Shown: in pieces, positions 16,541-25,765 of the stretch
Layout: each line of letters opens with the position of its first letter
Position numbering within the stretch: the first letter of the stretch is position 1
DNA from: Microcaldota archaeon
GTDB lineage: Archaea; Micrarchaeota; Micrarchaeia; Norongarragalinales; UBA97
DNA length: 64,000 nucleotides
Direction of reading: 5' to 3'
Assembly (NCBI GenBank): GCA_016194335.1
Contig: JACQBR010000017.1
Coordinates: 1-64,000 of the forward strand
Position numbers and translations under genes: made by a program
Notes under the pieces: model-generated
What the model was told of the DNA's origin: nothing
Seen by the model: only the letters and a program-made list of their open reading frames with translations
Database searches by the model: none

Positions 16541-18136
16541 ATGGCAATTGCGCTTTGCACCACAAGCCAAATCAGGCGGGCTGCTGCCACTCAAGCGCTT
16601 GATGCCATCGCCAGCGATAATGCCGAGGACATCAATTCGATAAAGAAAGAACTCTCCAAGCGGCTGGGCCTTTCGCGGGTGTTGGGAAACGGCGAGATTA
16701 TCGGGATGGCGCGGGAATCGGGCCAATTGCAACTCGCGCGGCAGTTGAGAAAAAGCCCCATCCGCAGCCAGAGCGGCGTTGCCGTCGTGGCGGTAATGAT
16801 ACGCCCAACCTCCTGCCCCTACAACTGCGCATACTGCCCCACGAGCGAACTGGCGGCAAAGAGCTACACGGGATTCGAGCCCGCGGCTCTTCGCGCGAGG
16901 CAGAACGGGTTCGACGCCGGAAGGCAGGTGCAGGCGCGGCTGGGGCAGTTTGAAAACAACGGGCACGAAACGAGCAAGTGCGAGCTCATCGTGATGGGAG
17001 GGACGTTCAACGCCCAGCCCGCCGAATACCAAAACGGATTCATGAAAAGCGCGTTGGATGCGTTTAACGGGAGCGAAAGCGGATCGCTCCAGCAGGCCCT
17101 CCGGGAAAACGAACGGGCGGCACACAGGGTTGTGGCAATCACTTTCGAGACGCGGCCCGACTGCGCGGGGCAAACGCAGGTCTGCAGCCTCGTGGACATG
17201 GGCGCGACGAGGATTGAGTTGGGCGTGCAGAGCCTCGACGATGGCGTCCTTGCGAAGGTGATGCGCGGGCACGGCGTTGCCGAAACGGCGGGGGCCACTG
17301 CTAATTGCAGGGATGCCCTTCTCAAAGTGGGATTCCACTTCATGCCCGGGCTTTACTCCACCCCCAAGAAGGACGCGGGGATGTTTGAAAAAATGTTTTC
17401 GGACGGGAGGTTCAAGCCCGACATGCTCAAGATATATCCCGCGCTGGTGGTTGAAGGAACGAAGCTTCACGAATGGTGGAAAAACGGCGAGTTCGAACCG
17501 TATGACGAGGAGATGGCCGCCGAGGCGATAAGCGAATGCAAGCGGTCCGTCCCGCCATACTGCCGCATCATGCGGGTTGACCGCGACATTCCCACGCACA
17601 AAATCGAGGCGGGAGTGAAGAAGACGAACTTGCGCGAGCTTGTCTTCAAAAGATGCGCTGAGAAGGGAATCAAATGCCGCTGCATCCGCTGCCGCGAGAT
17701 TGGGATAAAGGAATTGAAGGAAAAGAGGAAAATCAATTTGGAGAATGCGGCGCTCAAACGGATTGATTACGCCGCGGCCGGGGGGAGCGAGGTTTTCCTT
17801 AGTTTCGAGGATGAGGAGAATGATGCCCTGCTGGGGTTCGTCCGCCTGCGAAAGCCCGGCCCCAACATTTGCCGCCCTGAAATCACGCCCGCCACCGCCG
17901 GGGTTAGGGAACTGCGCGTTTACGGCGAGCAGGTGGCAGTGGGGCGGGACTCTGCCGGCGCGGCGCAGCACAGGGGGCTCGGCTCAAGACTGCTTTTGGA
18001 GGCGGAGCGCATCGCGGCCGACGAGTGGAAAATGGAAAAGCTCGCGGTAATCAGCGGTGTGGGCGCGAGGGAATACTACTACAAGCGCGGATACGCCCTT
18101 GAGGGGATGTACGTGACGAAGGCGCTTGGAAGCTGA
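16541..18136 (+). CDS. elp3: Elp3-type tRNA U34 carboxymethyltransferase (radical SAM + GNAT)
   Basis: Elp3 uses S-adenosylmethionine and acetyl-CoA to make cm5U-type modifications at tRNA wobble U34. The 531-residue protein has an N-terminal tRNA-binding region, the radical-SAM cluster CPYNCAYC with the following ELIVMGGTF, and a C-terminal GNAT acetyltransferase domain (HRGLGSRLLLEAERIA, ending YYYKRGY). It also has a cysteine pair in CRCIRCREIG that fits the Elp3 zinc site. ATG 16541 is two codons inside a TTG. Length and domain order are normal for archaeal Elp3. Confidence 0.93.
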   Translation: MAIALCTTSQIRRAAATQALDAIASDNAEDINSIKKELSKRLGLSRVLGNGEIIGMARESGQLQLARQLRKSPIRSQSGVAVVAVMIRPTSCPYNCAYCPTSELAAKSYTGFEPAALRARQNGFDAGRQVQARLGQFENNGHETSKCELIVMGGTFNAQPAEYQNGFMKSALDAFNGSESGSLQQALRENERAAHRVVAITFETRPDCAGQTQVCSLVDMGATRIELGVQSLDDGVLAKVMRGHGVAETAGATANCRDALLKVGFHFMPGLYSTPKKDAGMFEKMFSDGRFKPDMLKIYPALVVEGTKLHEWWKNGEFEPYDEEMAAEAISECKRSVPPYCRIMRVDRDIPTHKIEAGVKKTNLRELVFKRCAEKGIKCRCIRCREIGIKELKEKRKINLENAALKRIDYAAAGGSEVFLSFEDEENDALLGFVRLRKPGPNICRPEITPATAGVRELRVYGEQVAVGRDSAGAAQHRGLGSRLLLEAERIAADEWKMEKLAVISGVGAREYYYKRGYALEGMYVTKALGS

Positions 18137-18145
18137 TGCGCGTTT

Positions 18146-20998
18146 TCAGAAAACTAGGGGCAATAGCGTCTTTTGTTCGTATGGAAACTCGGTTTCAGTT
18201 TCGTGCTTCTTTTTTTTGCCGTTTCCGTTAGTCTTGACGGACTTAGCTTTATCAGTTCGCTCGCGTACCAACTCTGCCACTGCAGAATAAACTTCCTTGC
18301 GTTCTTTCTGCGTCAATCCCAGCATTCCGAAAACTATTTCGTCAAGAGCCTGCCGGTCTTTCAGCTTGATTTCTTCAAGCACTGTGCCGCAATCCCTGCG
18401 CGCGAGCCGGTCGAAAGCCGTTTCCAACTCCTTTATCGTTTGCTTGCCGAGTTTTGAAACATCTATCACTGGCATTCTTTCCAAATCGTATACCATCATG
18501 GCGTTCGCGCCTTCGCCCAATCCCTTCTGCCCCGCAAGCTCGGCAAAAAGCGCGTATAGGCTGGAGTTAAGCACTGCGCACATTGCCTTGGCGTGTGAAG
18601 CGTCGTTGGGCGTTATTTCGTAAACGTTGCAATCTGCGAAAGCGCGCGCTTTGTTCAGTGGAATGACGTGACGTTGGTAGGTGAGTTTTGGCCATAGCAT
18701 TGCTGCAGGCTGCCGCGCTCCAACGTCATACCACCTTCTTCTCGACTTGCAGGTGCTTAGCTTGTCAATTTCCTTTACTTCGCCCATTTGCAGGTATTTC
18801 AACACGTTCGTATTGCGCAACTCCGGCTTTTCGCGGTTGACTACCAGCACGGAGTGCTTTACGTCCGCGTCTCTCGCTTCCACGCGTTTGAAGTCCTTGG
18901 TGTGCAAAAGCGGCTTGAGGAAAGTCCTTTCGAGGCCGAACGACTTGGCGGCCCGTGGAGTGAGGTAGAAAAACTCGTTGCAGCCCGTTTTTATGCCATA
19001 GCGTATTTCTGCCTGTTCTGCCAGCGGCTTCAGCTTTTCGGTTTGTGCGAGTATTTTGAAATAGACTTGGGGTGCGCGGAGGTATTTGCCCCACTTGCTT
19101 CCGAGCCATTCCGGCTTTCCGCGCTTGCCTTGCGAAATTCGGCCGGGTTCTTGCGCGCCTTGCGCAAATCCCTCTTGAAGCAAGTTCCCTTGCTTTACGC
19201 AGCACACCCGCATTTCATCGTCTTCGCACGGCTCTGCCGTTTCTTCAATTTCGCGCGCAAGTTTTTTCAAGTCGTATTCGGCGAGTCTTTTCTTCAGCAA
19301 AGTGAAGCTTACCTTGTTCTCTCGCCTTTTCTCAGAGTCATCTTCTTTTTCTGCGATGATTATGCAGGTGTTGACAGCCGCGTCTTCGAACCACCGTTCT
19401 GCTTGCGACTCTATTATCGCCTTGATTTTGAAGTTTTCCAGAAACATTTTCTGCACTTCCTTACCGTAATCCGCGTCCATCCACGAGTTTGAAACGATGA
19501 ACCCCAACTGACCGTTGGGCTTGAGGAATTTGGGCGCGTGCAACATGAAGTAGGCGTGGATGCCTGCGCGTTTTCCCAGCGAGTATTTGCCGCCCCAGTC
19601 TTCAATGAGGGTGGCTTCCAAACTGCGCTTGTACGCTTGCATATATTCGCCGAGCTCTTCCTGCCGCGTGTAAGGCGGGTTCGCCACCACTGCGTCAAAC
19701 TTCGGGAGGTTTATGTGCTGGTTTTTGTTGCGTATGTTCTTGCCTGAAAACGGCAGGAGAACTTGCAGCGTTGGGCGCAGGTTGAAAAAATCGTTTACGA
19801 GCACGTTGACTTTGTTGGTCAGTTGTGACAAGTCGCGGATTGTCAGGTTGATGACGCTCAAGTGGGCTGCAAATTGGTTGATGTCCGTGCCATAAATTTG
19901 CGAAAGAAGTTCGCGATGCTTCTTTTCCCTCGCTTTGCTTTTCAAGTGGTAATACGCCCTCACCAGGAAAGTGCCGGAACCGCAGGCCGGATCGAACACG
20001 GCGTCGCCAGGGCTGGTTATGCAAAAATTTTCAATGAGGTCGACCACGTCGGCGCGCGTGTAATACTGCCCCAAGTAATGCCTCTCTTCAATGGGGATGA
20101 GCGATTCAAACACTTTTCCCAAAATGTCGTATTCGATTTCCGAAAGCTTGTATCTTTCGAGTTCTGAAATGAATTGGTTGAACAGCTTCATCGCGTCTTG
20201 GTTTAGCGGAATGTTGTCGAAGAAAGTGGACGAAAACACGGCCTCATAGTCGATTTCCAGCGCCTTTGCGAAATAGCCTTCCAGCGCTCGCTTGAACTTT
20301 TCCCCATCAGGAGAGTCTATGCCGGTTAGCTTGGGAAGCTGAGTGAAATTGCCTTCGAGAATCTTGTAGAAAAGTATTCTATTCGAAAGCAAATGTGCGT
20401 ATTGCTTGACTATTTTCTCATTAGTTTCGCGGTTGTAAAGGAAATCCTGTTCGAAAAGCCATTCCACATATTCCTGCTTGAAGCGCTTGTCCGCCTTGAC
20501 CTTTTCTTCAATGCCGTCAACCATCGTCGGCCAAAGGACTTCGTGGAATGTTTTCAATCGGCGCACGAATTTAGCGTCAGCGCTTAGAAAGCTGATTTTG
20601 CCAGCTTTAACTAGTTGCAGGTCTGACAAAATTTGCCGTATCGTAATTTCCATCGGCGTGGACGCGTCATAGTGCAACAGTTGCCGCTCCAGCAATGGCG
20701 TACCCTCCTGAAAAGTTTTCCACAATACGAAATGCCTCAAGTTTGAAGTTACGAAATAGCTTACGCCCAACTCGCTCGCATATGCGCACGCCTGTTCGAC
20801 GACTTCCGGCCGGTAAGGATCGTGCACTGGCGCGCCGTCAGGCTGCTTAAGCTCGAAAATTAGCGCGGGGCTATTCGACTTGTCGTAAACCACTATGTCC
20901 GCGCTTCCGCGGCCTATGGGCACTTCCTGCTTTGCTTCTGAAAAAGGCAGGCTTTCCGATTCGATGACTGCCTTTATCTTGTGCAGAAAATCTCCCAT
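18146..20998 (-). CDS. Type IIG restriction-modification enzyme (fused nuclease, N6-adenine methylase and specificity domain)
   Basis: The N-terminus (residues about 1-110) matches the HsdR-N-like PD-(D/E)xK nuclease, with ADIVVYDKSNSPALIFELK giving D...ExK. The central methylase has motif I DPACGSGTF and motif IV NPPY (VVANPPYTRQEELG), that is N6-adenine type. The C-terminal TaqI-like domain (MLWPKLTYQRHVIPLNK) probably reads the target. All activities are in one polypeptide of about 950 residues, with no separate S or R gene nearby. Base composition is visibly more AT-rich than its neighbours, suggesting transfer. GTG 21019 is an alternative start. Confidence 0.88.
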   Translation of the reverse strand: MGDFLHKIKAVIESESLPFSEAKQEVPIGRGSADIVVYDKSNSPALIFELKQPDGAPVHDPYRPEVVEQACAYASELGVSYFVTSNLRHFVLWKTFQEGTPLLERQLLHYDASTPMEITIRQILSDLQLVKAGKISFLSADAKFVRRLKTFHEVLWPTMVDGIEEKVKADKRFKQEYVEWLFEQDFLYNRETNEKIVKQYAHLLSNRILFYKILEGNFTQLPKLTGIDSPDGEKFKRALEGYFAKALEIDYEAVFSSTFFDNIPLNQDAMKLFNQFISELERYKLSEIEYDILGKVFESLIPIEERHYLGQYYTRADVVDLIENFCITSPGDAVFDPACGSGTFLVRAYYHLKSKAREKKHRELLSQIYGTDINQFAAHLSVINLTIRDLSQLTNKVNVLVNDFFNLRPTLQVLLPFSGKNIRNKNQHINLPKFDAVVANPPYTRQEELGEYMQAYKRSLEATLIEDWGGKYSLGKRAGIHAYFMLHAPKFLKPNGQLGFIVSNSWMDADYGKEVQKMFLENFKIKAIIESQAERWFEDAAVNTCIIIAEKEDDSEKRRENKVSFTLLKKRLAEYDLKKLAREIEETAEPCEDDEMRVCCVKQGNLLQEGFAQGAQEPGRISQGKRGKPEWLGSKWGKYLRAPQVYFKILAQTEKLKPLAEQAEIRYGIKTGCNEFFYLTPRAAKSFGLERTFLKPLLHTKDFKRVEARDADVKHSVLVVNREKPELRNTNVLKYLQMGEVKEIDKLSTCKSRRRWYDVGARQPAAMLWPKLTYQRHVIPLNKARAFADCNVYEITPNDASHAKAMCAVLNSSLYALFAELAGQKGLGEGANAMMVYDLERMPVIDVSKLGKQTIKELETAFDRLARRDCGTVLEEIKLKDRQALDEIVFGMLGLTQKERKEVYSAVAELVRERTDKAKSVKTNGNGKKKKHETETEFPYEQKTLLPLVF

Positions 20999-21138
20999 CA
21001 ACAAGCGTTCTCTAGGCACGGAAATCCAGGGTTAATATGCGCGGAATCCAATAAATACGCTTTCTGAAGTGCCTTGCCGGCCTTCCGCCCTACTTATGCC
21101 TTAAAATCCGTTGCGCGCTTAATTTCTCTCGTGTTGGC

Positions 21139-22491
21139 ATGGCTTATTCAAAACGCACCCTCGGGCTCCTCAAAAAGGCTGGCGTCAATGAAGGCGACTG
21201 GGTCAAGGTGACTACCCCCGCGGCCGGGTACGAAGGCATCATCCTGCCCAGAATCGACGCGGGCAACCCCGACGCGCTTGTCATCAAACTGGAGAGCGGC
21301 TACAACGCGGGGGTTGAAATTGGACCCGACGTGAATGTCGAGAGGATTGATGGCAATGATGGGCAAAGGCCCGAGCGCAAACCTGCAAGCGAAGCTGCCA
21401 AACACCTTGCTGCCAACCTTCCGCAAATTTCGATGGTTTCAACAGGCGGGACGATTAGCGCCAAGGTGGATTACAAGCTCGGAGGGGTGAGGGCGGCACT
21501 CACGCCGGAGGAAATCTACGCCACGACGCCCGAACTCGCCGAGGTGGCGGGCATCAAGTCTTTCGCCTCGCCGTTCAGGACTTTTTCCGAAAACATGACG
21601 CCCCCCGAGTGGGGAAAGATCGCGGTCCTGGTGGCAAAGGAGCTCAACTCCGGGGCGAAGGGAGTAATCGTCACGCACGGCACTGACACGCTGCATTACA
21701 CGGCGGCGGCGCTTGGCTTCATGCTTCCAAACCTTCCAAAGCCCGTTGCGCTCGTGGGCGCACAGCGCTCTCCCGACCGGGGAAGCTTTGACGGCGCGCA
21801 GAACCTCCTTTGCGGCGCGTACTACGCGGGGCACTCCAACTTTGCCGAAGTGGCAATCGTGATGCACGCGAACAGCAGCGATGATTTCTGCAACGCGACC
21901 CGCGGGGTGAAGGCGCGCAAGATGCACTCAACGCGGCGCGACGCGTTCAGGCCGGTTAACGACCTGCCAATCGCGCGCATATGGCCCGACGGCAGGATGG
22001 AGGAAATGAAGAGCCTCGGAAAAAGGGATGACTCGGCCAAAGCCGTGGCGGACATCCGTTTCGAGGGGAAGACCGCACTCGTCAAGGCATACCCCGGTTC
22101 CGACCCCGGAATCCTCGATTACCTCGTTGGGAAAAAATGCAGGGGCATCATCGTCGAGGCTACGGCGCTTGGCCACGTGCCTGCAGACACTATTGAAAAG
22201 AAATACTCGTGGGTCCCGGCGATAAAAAACGCGATTGAAGAGGGGGCGGTAGTGGGCTTTGCCACCCAGTGCCTCTACGGGACCGCATCGCCGTACGTCT
22301 ACGAAACGGCAAGGATGCTCCACGGAATGGGCGCGCTCTACTGCGCCGACATGCTGCCCGAAGTGGCGTACGTGAAACTGGGCTGCATGCTCGGCCGGAG
22401 CAAGGACTCCGAGAAAGTGAAGAAAATGATGCTCACGAACTCCTGCGGGGAAATTAACGAACGGCATTCGCAGGAAGAGTTCCTGTACTGA
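21139..22491 (+). CDS. gatD: Glu-tRNA(Gln) amidotransferase subunit D
   Basis: GatD is the asparaginase-like subunit that releases ammonia for Gln-tRNA(Gln) formation and is unique to archaea. Residues about 1-75 form the N-terminal Tudor-like domain. The asparaginase domain shows Thr105 in STGGTIS, Thr182 and Asp183 in THGTDT, and Lys258 in GVKARKMH, matching the catalytic set. gatE follows 21 bp later, as an operon. A TTAATTTC promoter-like sequence lies about 20 bp upstream. Confidence 0.96.
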   Translation: MAYSKRTLGLLKKAGVNEGDWVKVTTPAAGYEGIILPRIDAGNPDALVIKLESGYNAGVEIGPDVNVERIDGNDGQRPERKPASEAAKHLAANLPQISMVSTGGTISAKVDYKLGGVRAALTPEEIYATTPELAEVAGIKSFASPFRTFSENMTPPEWGKIAVLVAKELNSGAKGVIVTHGTDTLHYTAAALGFMLPNLPKPVALVGAQRSPDRGSFDGAQNLLCGAYYAGHSNFAEVAIVMHANSSDDFCNATRGVKARKMHSTRRDAFRPVNDLPIARIWPDGRMEEMKSLGKRDDSAKAVADIRFEGKTALVKAYPGSDPGILDYLVGKKCRGIIVEATALGHVPADTIEKKYSWVPAIKNAIEEGAVVGFATQCLYGTASPYVYETARMLHGMGALYCADMLPEVAYVKLGCMLGRSKDSEKVKKMMLTNSCGEINERHSQEEFLY

Positions 22492-22512
22492 ACAAAAAAA
22501 AGGCGCATTGAA

Positions 22513-24363
22513 GTGTCTGAAAACAAGTCGCAGCCGCTCAAGTGCGGGATTGAAATCCACCAGCGGCTTTCCACCCCGACGAAGCTTTTCTGCAGCTGCG
22601 CCAACGATGCAAGCGGGGAGGGCGGGAAGCCAGTTGCGAAAGTCGTGAGGCGGCTGCGCGCAGTGGCGGGCGAGCTTGGCGCGGTGGACCCCGCGGCTGC
22701 GTTTGAAGCCGGGCGTGAGGGGAAATTTCTTTACAACGCGTTTGAAAAGAGCACGTGCCTAGTCGAGCTGGATGAAGAGCCCCCGCACGAAATAAGCCGC
22801 GAGGCGCTCGAGGCCGTGCTTCAAATCGCGATGGCGCTGAAGTCGCAGGCAGTTGGAGAGATTCACGTGATGAGGAAAACCGTGATTGACGGGAGCGCAA
22901 CGGGCGGGTTCCAGCGCACTGCACTCGTCGCGACGGGAGGGGAAATCACAACCCCGTTCGGGAGCGTGCCAGTACAGACGGTGTGCGTGGAGGAGGAGAG
23001 TGCCGGGATTGCGGAAAAAAACGGGAGCGGCGGCGAATACAATCTCGACCGGCTGGGAATCCCTCTGGTTGAAATCGCAACTGCGCCGGCAATGAAAAGC
23101 GGGGAGGAGGCCGAGCAGGCCGCGGCGGCAATCGGGCTTCTCCTGCGCGGGACGCAGAAAGTGGCGCGGGGCATCGGGACCATAAGGCAGGACCTCAACG
23201 TTAGCGTCGAGGGAGGGGCGAGGTGCGAAATCAAGGGTGCGCAGGAACTTGCGGTGCTTGACAAAATTGTTGAAAATGAGGCGGGAAGGCAGAGGTGGCT
23301 GGTGCGGATTAGAAGCGAGCTGCGAGAGGGGGGGAAATTCGAACACGGGGAGAAGGAAGTCGGCAGTGCGTTTGGAGAGACGAAATGCGCTTTTATCAAG
23401 TCGGGCCTTGAGAAGGGAAGGGTGGTTTTTGGCGCGAGGCTTTCGAACCTTGCGGGAATGCTGGGGAGGGAACTGATGCCCGGCCACAGGCTTGGGACGG
23501 AACTGAGCGATTACGCAAGGGCATACGGCCGCGTGAACGGAATCATCCATTCCGACGAGGACCTCTCCAAATACGGCATTTCACAGGTGGAAAGGCAGCT
23601 TGTGGCAAACGAACTGCGCTGCACCGCCAAGGACGCGTGGGCGATTTGCGTTGATGAGGAAGGGAAGGCAAAGACTGCAATTGCCGCAGTGGTGAGGCGC
23701 GCGGAGGGGCTTTGGCACGAGGTGCCCAAGGAGACCCGCAGGGCCGAGGGGGAAGGGAGCCGGTTCATGCGCCCGCTTCCCGGCTCGGCGAGGATGTATC
23801 CCGAAACCGACGTGCCGCCAATAGTGATTGGGGAGAGGGAATTGCAATATGCGAAAAGACACCTTCCCGCCAGCCCGCAGGAGCGCAGGGAGAATTATAT
23901 TGGGATGGGGCTTGGGAAACAGATGGCGGACGAGATGGTGTCCAGCCCTCTCGCGCCTACGTTCGAGCGCCTCATTGCAAAGACGAAAGCGCCTGCCGTG
24001 CTTGTAGCCACCACCCTCCTGCAGACATTGCGCAGCCTCTCGCGCGAGGGGATCGGCGTGGGAAAAATAACGCTCGAACAATTCGAAGAGCTTTTCGAGG
24101 CGGTTGGGCGCGGCGAGATTGTGAAGGCCGCGGTTCCCGAAGTCATCCGCGAATTCCCGTCGGGAAAAAGCGCGAGGGAAATAATCTACGCGAAGAACTT
24201 GAGGAAGATTGCCGGAAGCGAGCTCGAGGTTCTCGTTGAGGGATTCGATGGGAAAAACAGGGGCGAGGCTTTCGAGAGCATCATGAGAAAGCAGCGCACG
24301 CGCGTGGAGGCGAAGGAACTCATCGATGCGCTTGGGAAAAAATTCGGCAGGGGCAACGCTTGA
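22513..24363 (+). CDS. gatE: Glu-tRNA(Gln) amidotransferase subunit E
   Basis: GatE is the kinase/transamidase subunit, homologous to GatB, that phosphorylates Glu on tRNA(Gln) and receives ammonia from GatD. The GTG start at 22513 leads into LKCGIEIHQRLSTPTKLFC, the GatB/E signature. The ELDEEPP, GTIRQDLNVSV and MYPETDVPP motifs follow, and the C-terminal YqeY-like tail closes the protein at 616 residues. It directly follows gatD, so both make the GatDE heterotetramer. Confidence 0.96.
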   Translation: MSENKSQPLKCGIEIHQRLSTPTKLFCSCANDASGEGGKPVAKVVRRLRAVAGELGAVDPAAAFEAGREGKFLYNAFEKSTCLVELDEEPPHEISREALEAVLQIAMALKSQAVGEIHVMRKTVIDGSATGGFQRTALVATGGEITTPFGSVPVQTVCVEEESAGIAEKNGSGGEYNLDRLGIPLVEIATAPAMKSGEEAEQAAAAIGLLLRGTQKVARGIGTIRQDLNVSVEGGARCEIKGAQELAVLDKIVENEAGRQRWLVRIRSELREGGKFEHGEKEVGSAFGETKCAFIKSGLEKGRVVFGARLSNLAGMLGRELMPGHRLGTELSDYARAYGRVNGIIHSDEDLSKYGISQVERQLVANELRCTAKDAWAICVDEEGKAKTAIAAVVRRAEGLWHEVPKETRRAEGEGSRFMRPLPGSARMYPETDVPPIVIGERELQYAKRHLPASPQERRENYIGMGLGKQMADEMVSSPLAPTFERLIAKTKAPAVLVATTLLQTLRSLSREGIGVGKITLEQFEELFEAVGRGEIVKAAVPEVIREFPSGKSAREIIYAKNLRKIAGSELEVLVEGFDGKNRGEAFESIMRKQRTRVEAKELIDALGKKFGRGNA

Positions 24364-24443
24364 ATTGGAAATACGCTTCCCCTCCCCCCCCAGCCGTTCA
24401 ATTTGAAACAAAACCCTTTCAGGACCTGCGTAATCGGATTTAA

Positions 24444-24456
24444 TATTCTTCGAATA
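24444..24456. promoter_or_regulatory. Short palindrome in the promoter of the pilus region
   Basis: TATTC-TTC-GAATA is a perfect dyad overlapping a TTTAATATTC TATA-like element, about 35-45 bp before ATG 24491. It may be an operator for the first gene of the pilus region. Short palindromes occur by chance, so support is weak. Confidence 0.3.
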
Positions 24457-24490
24457 ACTAATTGGAAGGAGGGGGGGTGCGAAGACCGGC

Positions 24491-25576
24491 ATGGCGGATT
24501 ACGACGACGAAGGCGAGGGGCTGTCAGGAAAGGTTGCGGAAATTTCCTCCGCTGTTGCGGGCCACGCGAAGCTCATCCTCCTCGCCGTGCTTCTCCTCGG
24601 GCTGGTCGGCTATTACTTTTTCCTCTACCCCAAGCCCGTCTCGGCGCGCGTGAGCGTGAGGGAGATTGACGCCTTCCCCATTGAGGGGGCGGAAGTGGTT
24701 TTCGAGGACGACAGCGGCAACACGCTCGGCGCGGCGCAGCTTACGGACCCTTCGGGCACGGCGTTCTTTTCCAACCTCCCCCCGCGAAGCGTCCGGCTCA
24801 GGGCGAGGGCGGGAATGGCATACGGGGAATATTACGACACCGCCGACCTCTCCGGTTCTGGGGACAAAATCATTGCCGTGCTGCTCGAGAAGAAGAACGA
24901 CATCAGAATCGCATTTCACAACATTCCAACCGCCCTGAGCGAAGGGTGTTCGGACAATTTCGTCCTCGCGGTTGCCAACGGCGGGGAGGACCCGTTTGAA
25001 ACCGAAATTGCAATCGAAGGGAATGCCCTTTTCGCGGGCGCGTTTTCCGCCCCCGACGGAAAGAAGACGGTCTTTCCCAAGGAATCGGAAAACTTCACCA
25101 TACGGGCCGCGGTGCCCAAGGTGGAAGGCGATTCCAACACCGCCACGGGCAAGATGCGCGTGAAGAGGACGACGAAGGAAATTTCGTTCGGCATTCCCGT
25201 CGACTCGCTGGTGAGGCCGTCGCTCTCGCCAAGCGAAGTGCGGTTCCAAAAAGGGGGCAACCCGATTTTCCTCATGTCGCTTGAAAATACGGGAAAGCAG
25301 CCTCTCTCCAACATCGCAATTTCCGTCTCGCCCGAAACCAACCTCAAGGCCTACTGCGGCGAGGACGGCAGCCAGTGCTTCAAGCTCGAAAGGCTCGCGA
25401 GCGGGGAGGTAAGGAGCCTCGCGCCCCAGTCCAAACTCGACTTCGGCCTGCGCATCACCCAACCCACGGAAATCCCGCCCGGAGACTACCTCGCGCAGCT
25501 CGTCGTGAGGGCAACCTGCCTCAACAGCCCGGGGCTCAGCGCGCCGATTTACCTCGACCTGAAAAACCCGCAGTAG
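24491..25576 (+). CDS. Single-pass membrane protein with carboxypeptidase-regulatory-like extracellular domain
   Basis: The 361-residue protein has a charged cytoplasmic N-terminus, one membrane helix (about residues 25-45, LILLAVLLLGLVGYYFFLY), then beta-sandwich sequence. VSVREIDAFPIEGAEVVFED is typical of a carboxypeptidase-regulatory/SdrD-B type fold. Further CARDB-like segments follow (around PLSNIAISVSPETNL). It opens the pilus region, and a strong GGAGG stretch precedes it. It may be a pilus-associated envelope protein; this rests on position only. Confidence 0.65.
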   Translation: MADYDDEGEGLSGKVAEISSAVAGHAKLILLAVLLLGLVGYYFFLYPKPVSARVSVREIDAFPIEGAEVVFEDDSGNTLGAAQLTDPSGTAFFSNLPPRSVRLRARAGMAYGEYYDTADLSGSGDKIIAVLLEKKNDIRIAFHNIPTALSEGCSDNFVLAVANGGEDPFETEIAIEGNALFAGAFSAPDGKKTVFPKESENFTIRAAVPKVEGDSNTATGKMRVKRTTKEISFGIPVDSLVRPSLSPSEVRFQKGGNPIFLMSLENTGKQPLSNIAISVSPETNLKAYCGEDGSQCFKLERLASGEVRSLAPQSKLDFGLRITQPTEIPPGDYLAQLVVRATCLNSPGLSAPIYLDLKNPQ

Positions 25577-25765
25577 GCTTGTTTGGGACCTTGGAAAAAA
25601 TCAATCCACAACCGTAAACCGCTTTCGGGAGGCGGGCGCGTCATCTTCAGCCCCCAAAACCCCTTTTTTTATTAACTCCCAGAGTAATCTAGCCACGGGA
25701 GGCTACGCGCAGGCAGTAAGCCCGCAAGGCAAGCCGGCCGCCACTGGAAGCGGGATGGGAAAAAA

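Noticed and set aside
16415-17971. Minus-strand 518-residue frame opposite elp3
   Set aside because: Elp3 is unambiguous on the plus strand; the opposite frame has no domain and typical shadow composition.
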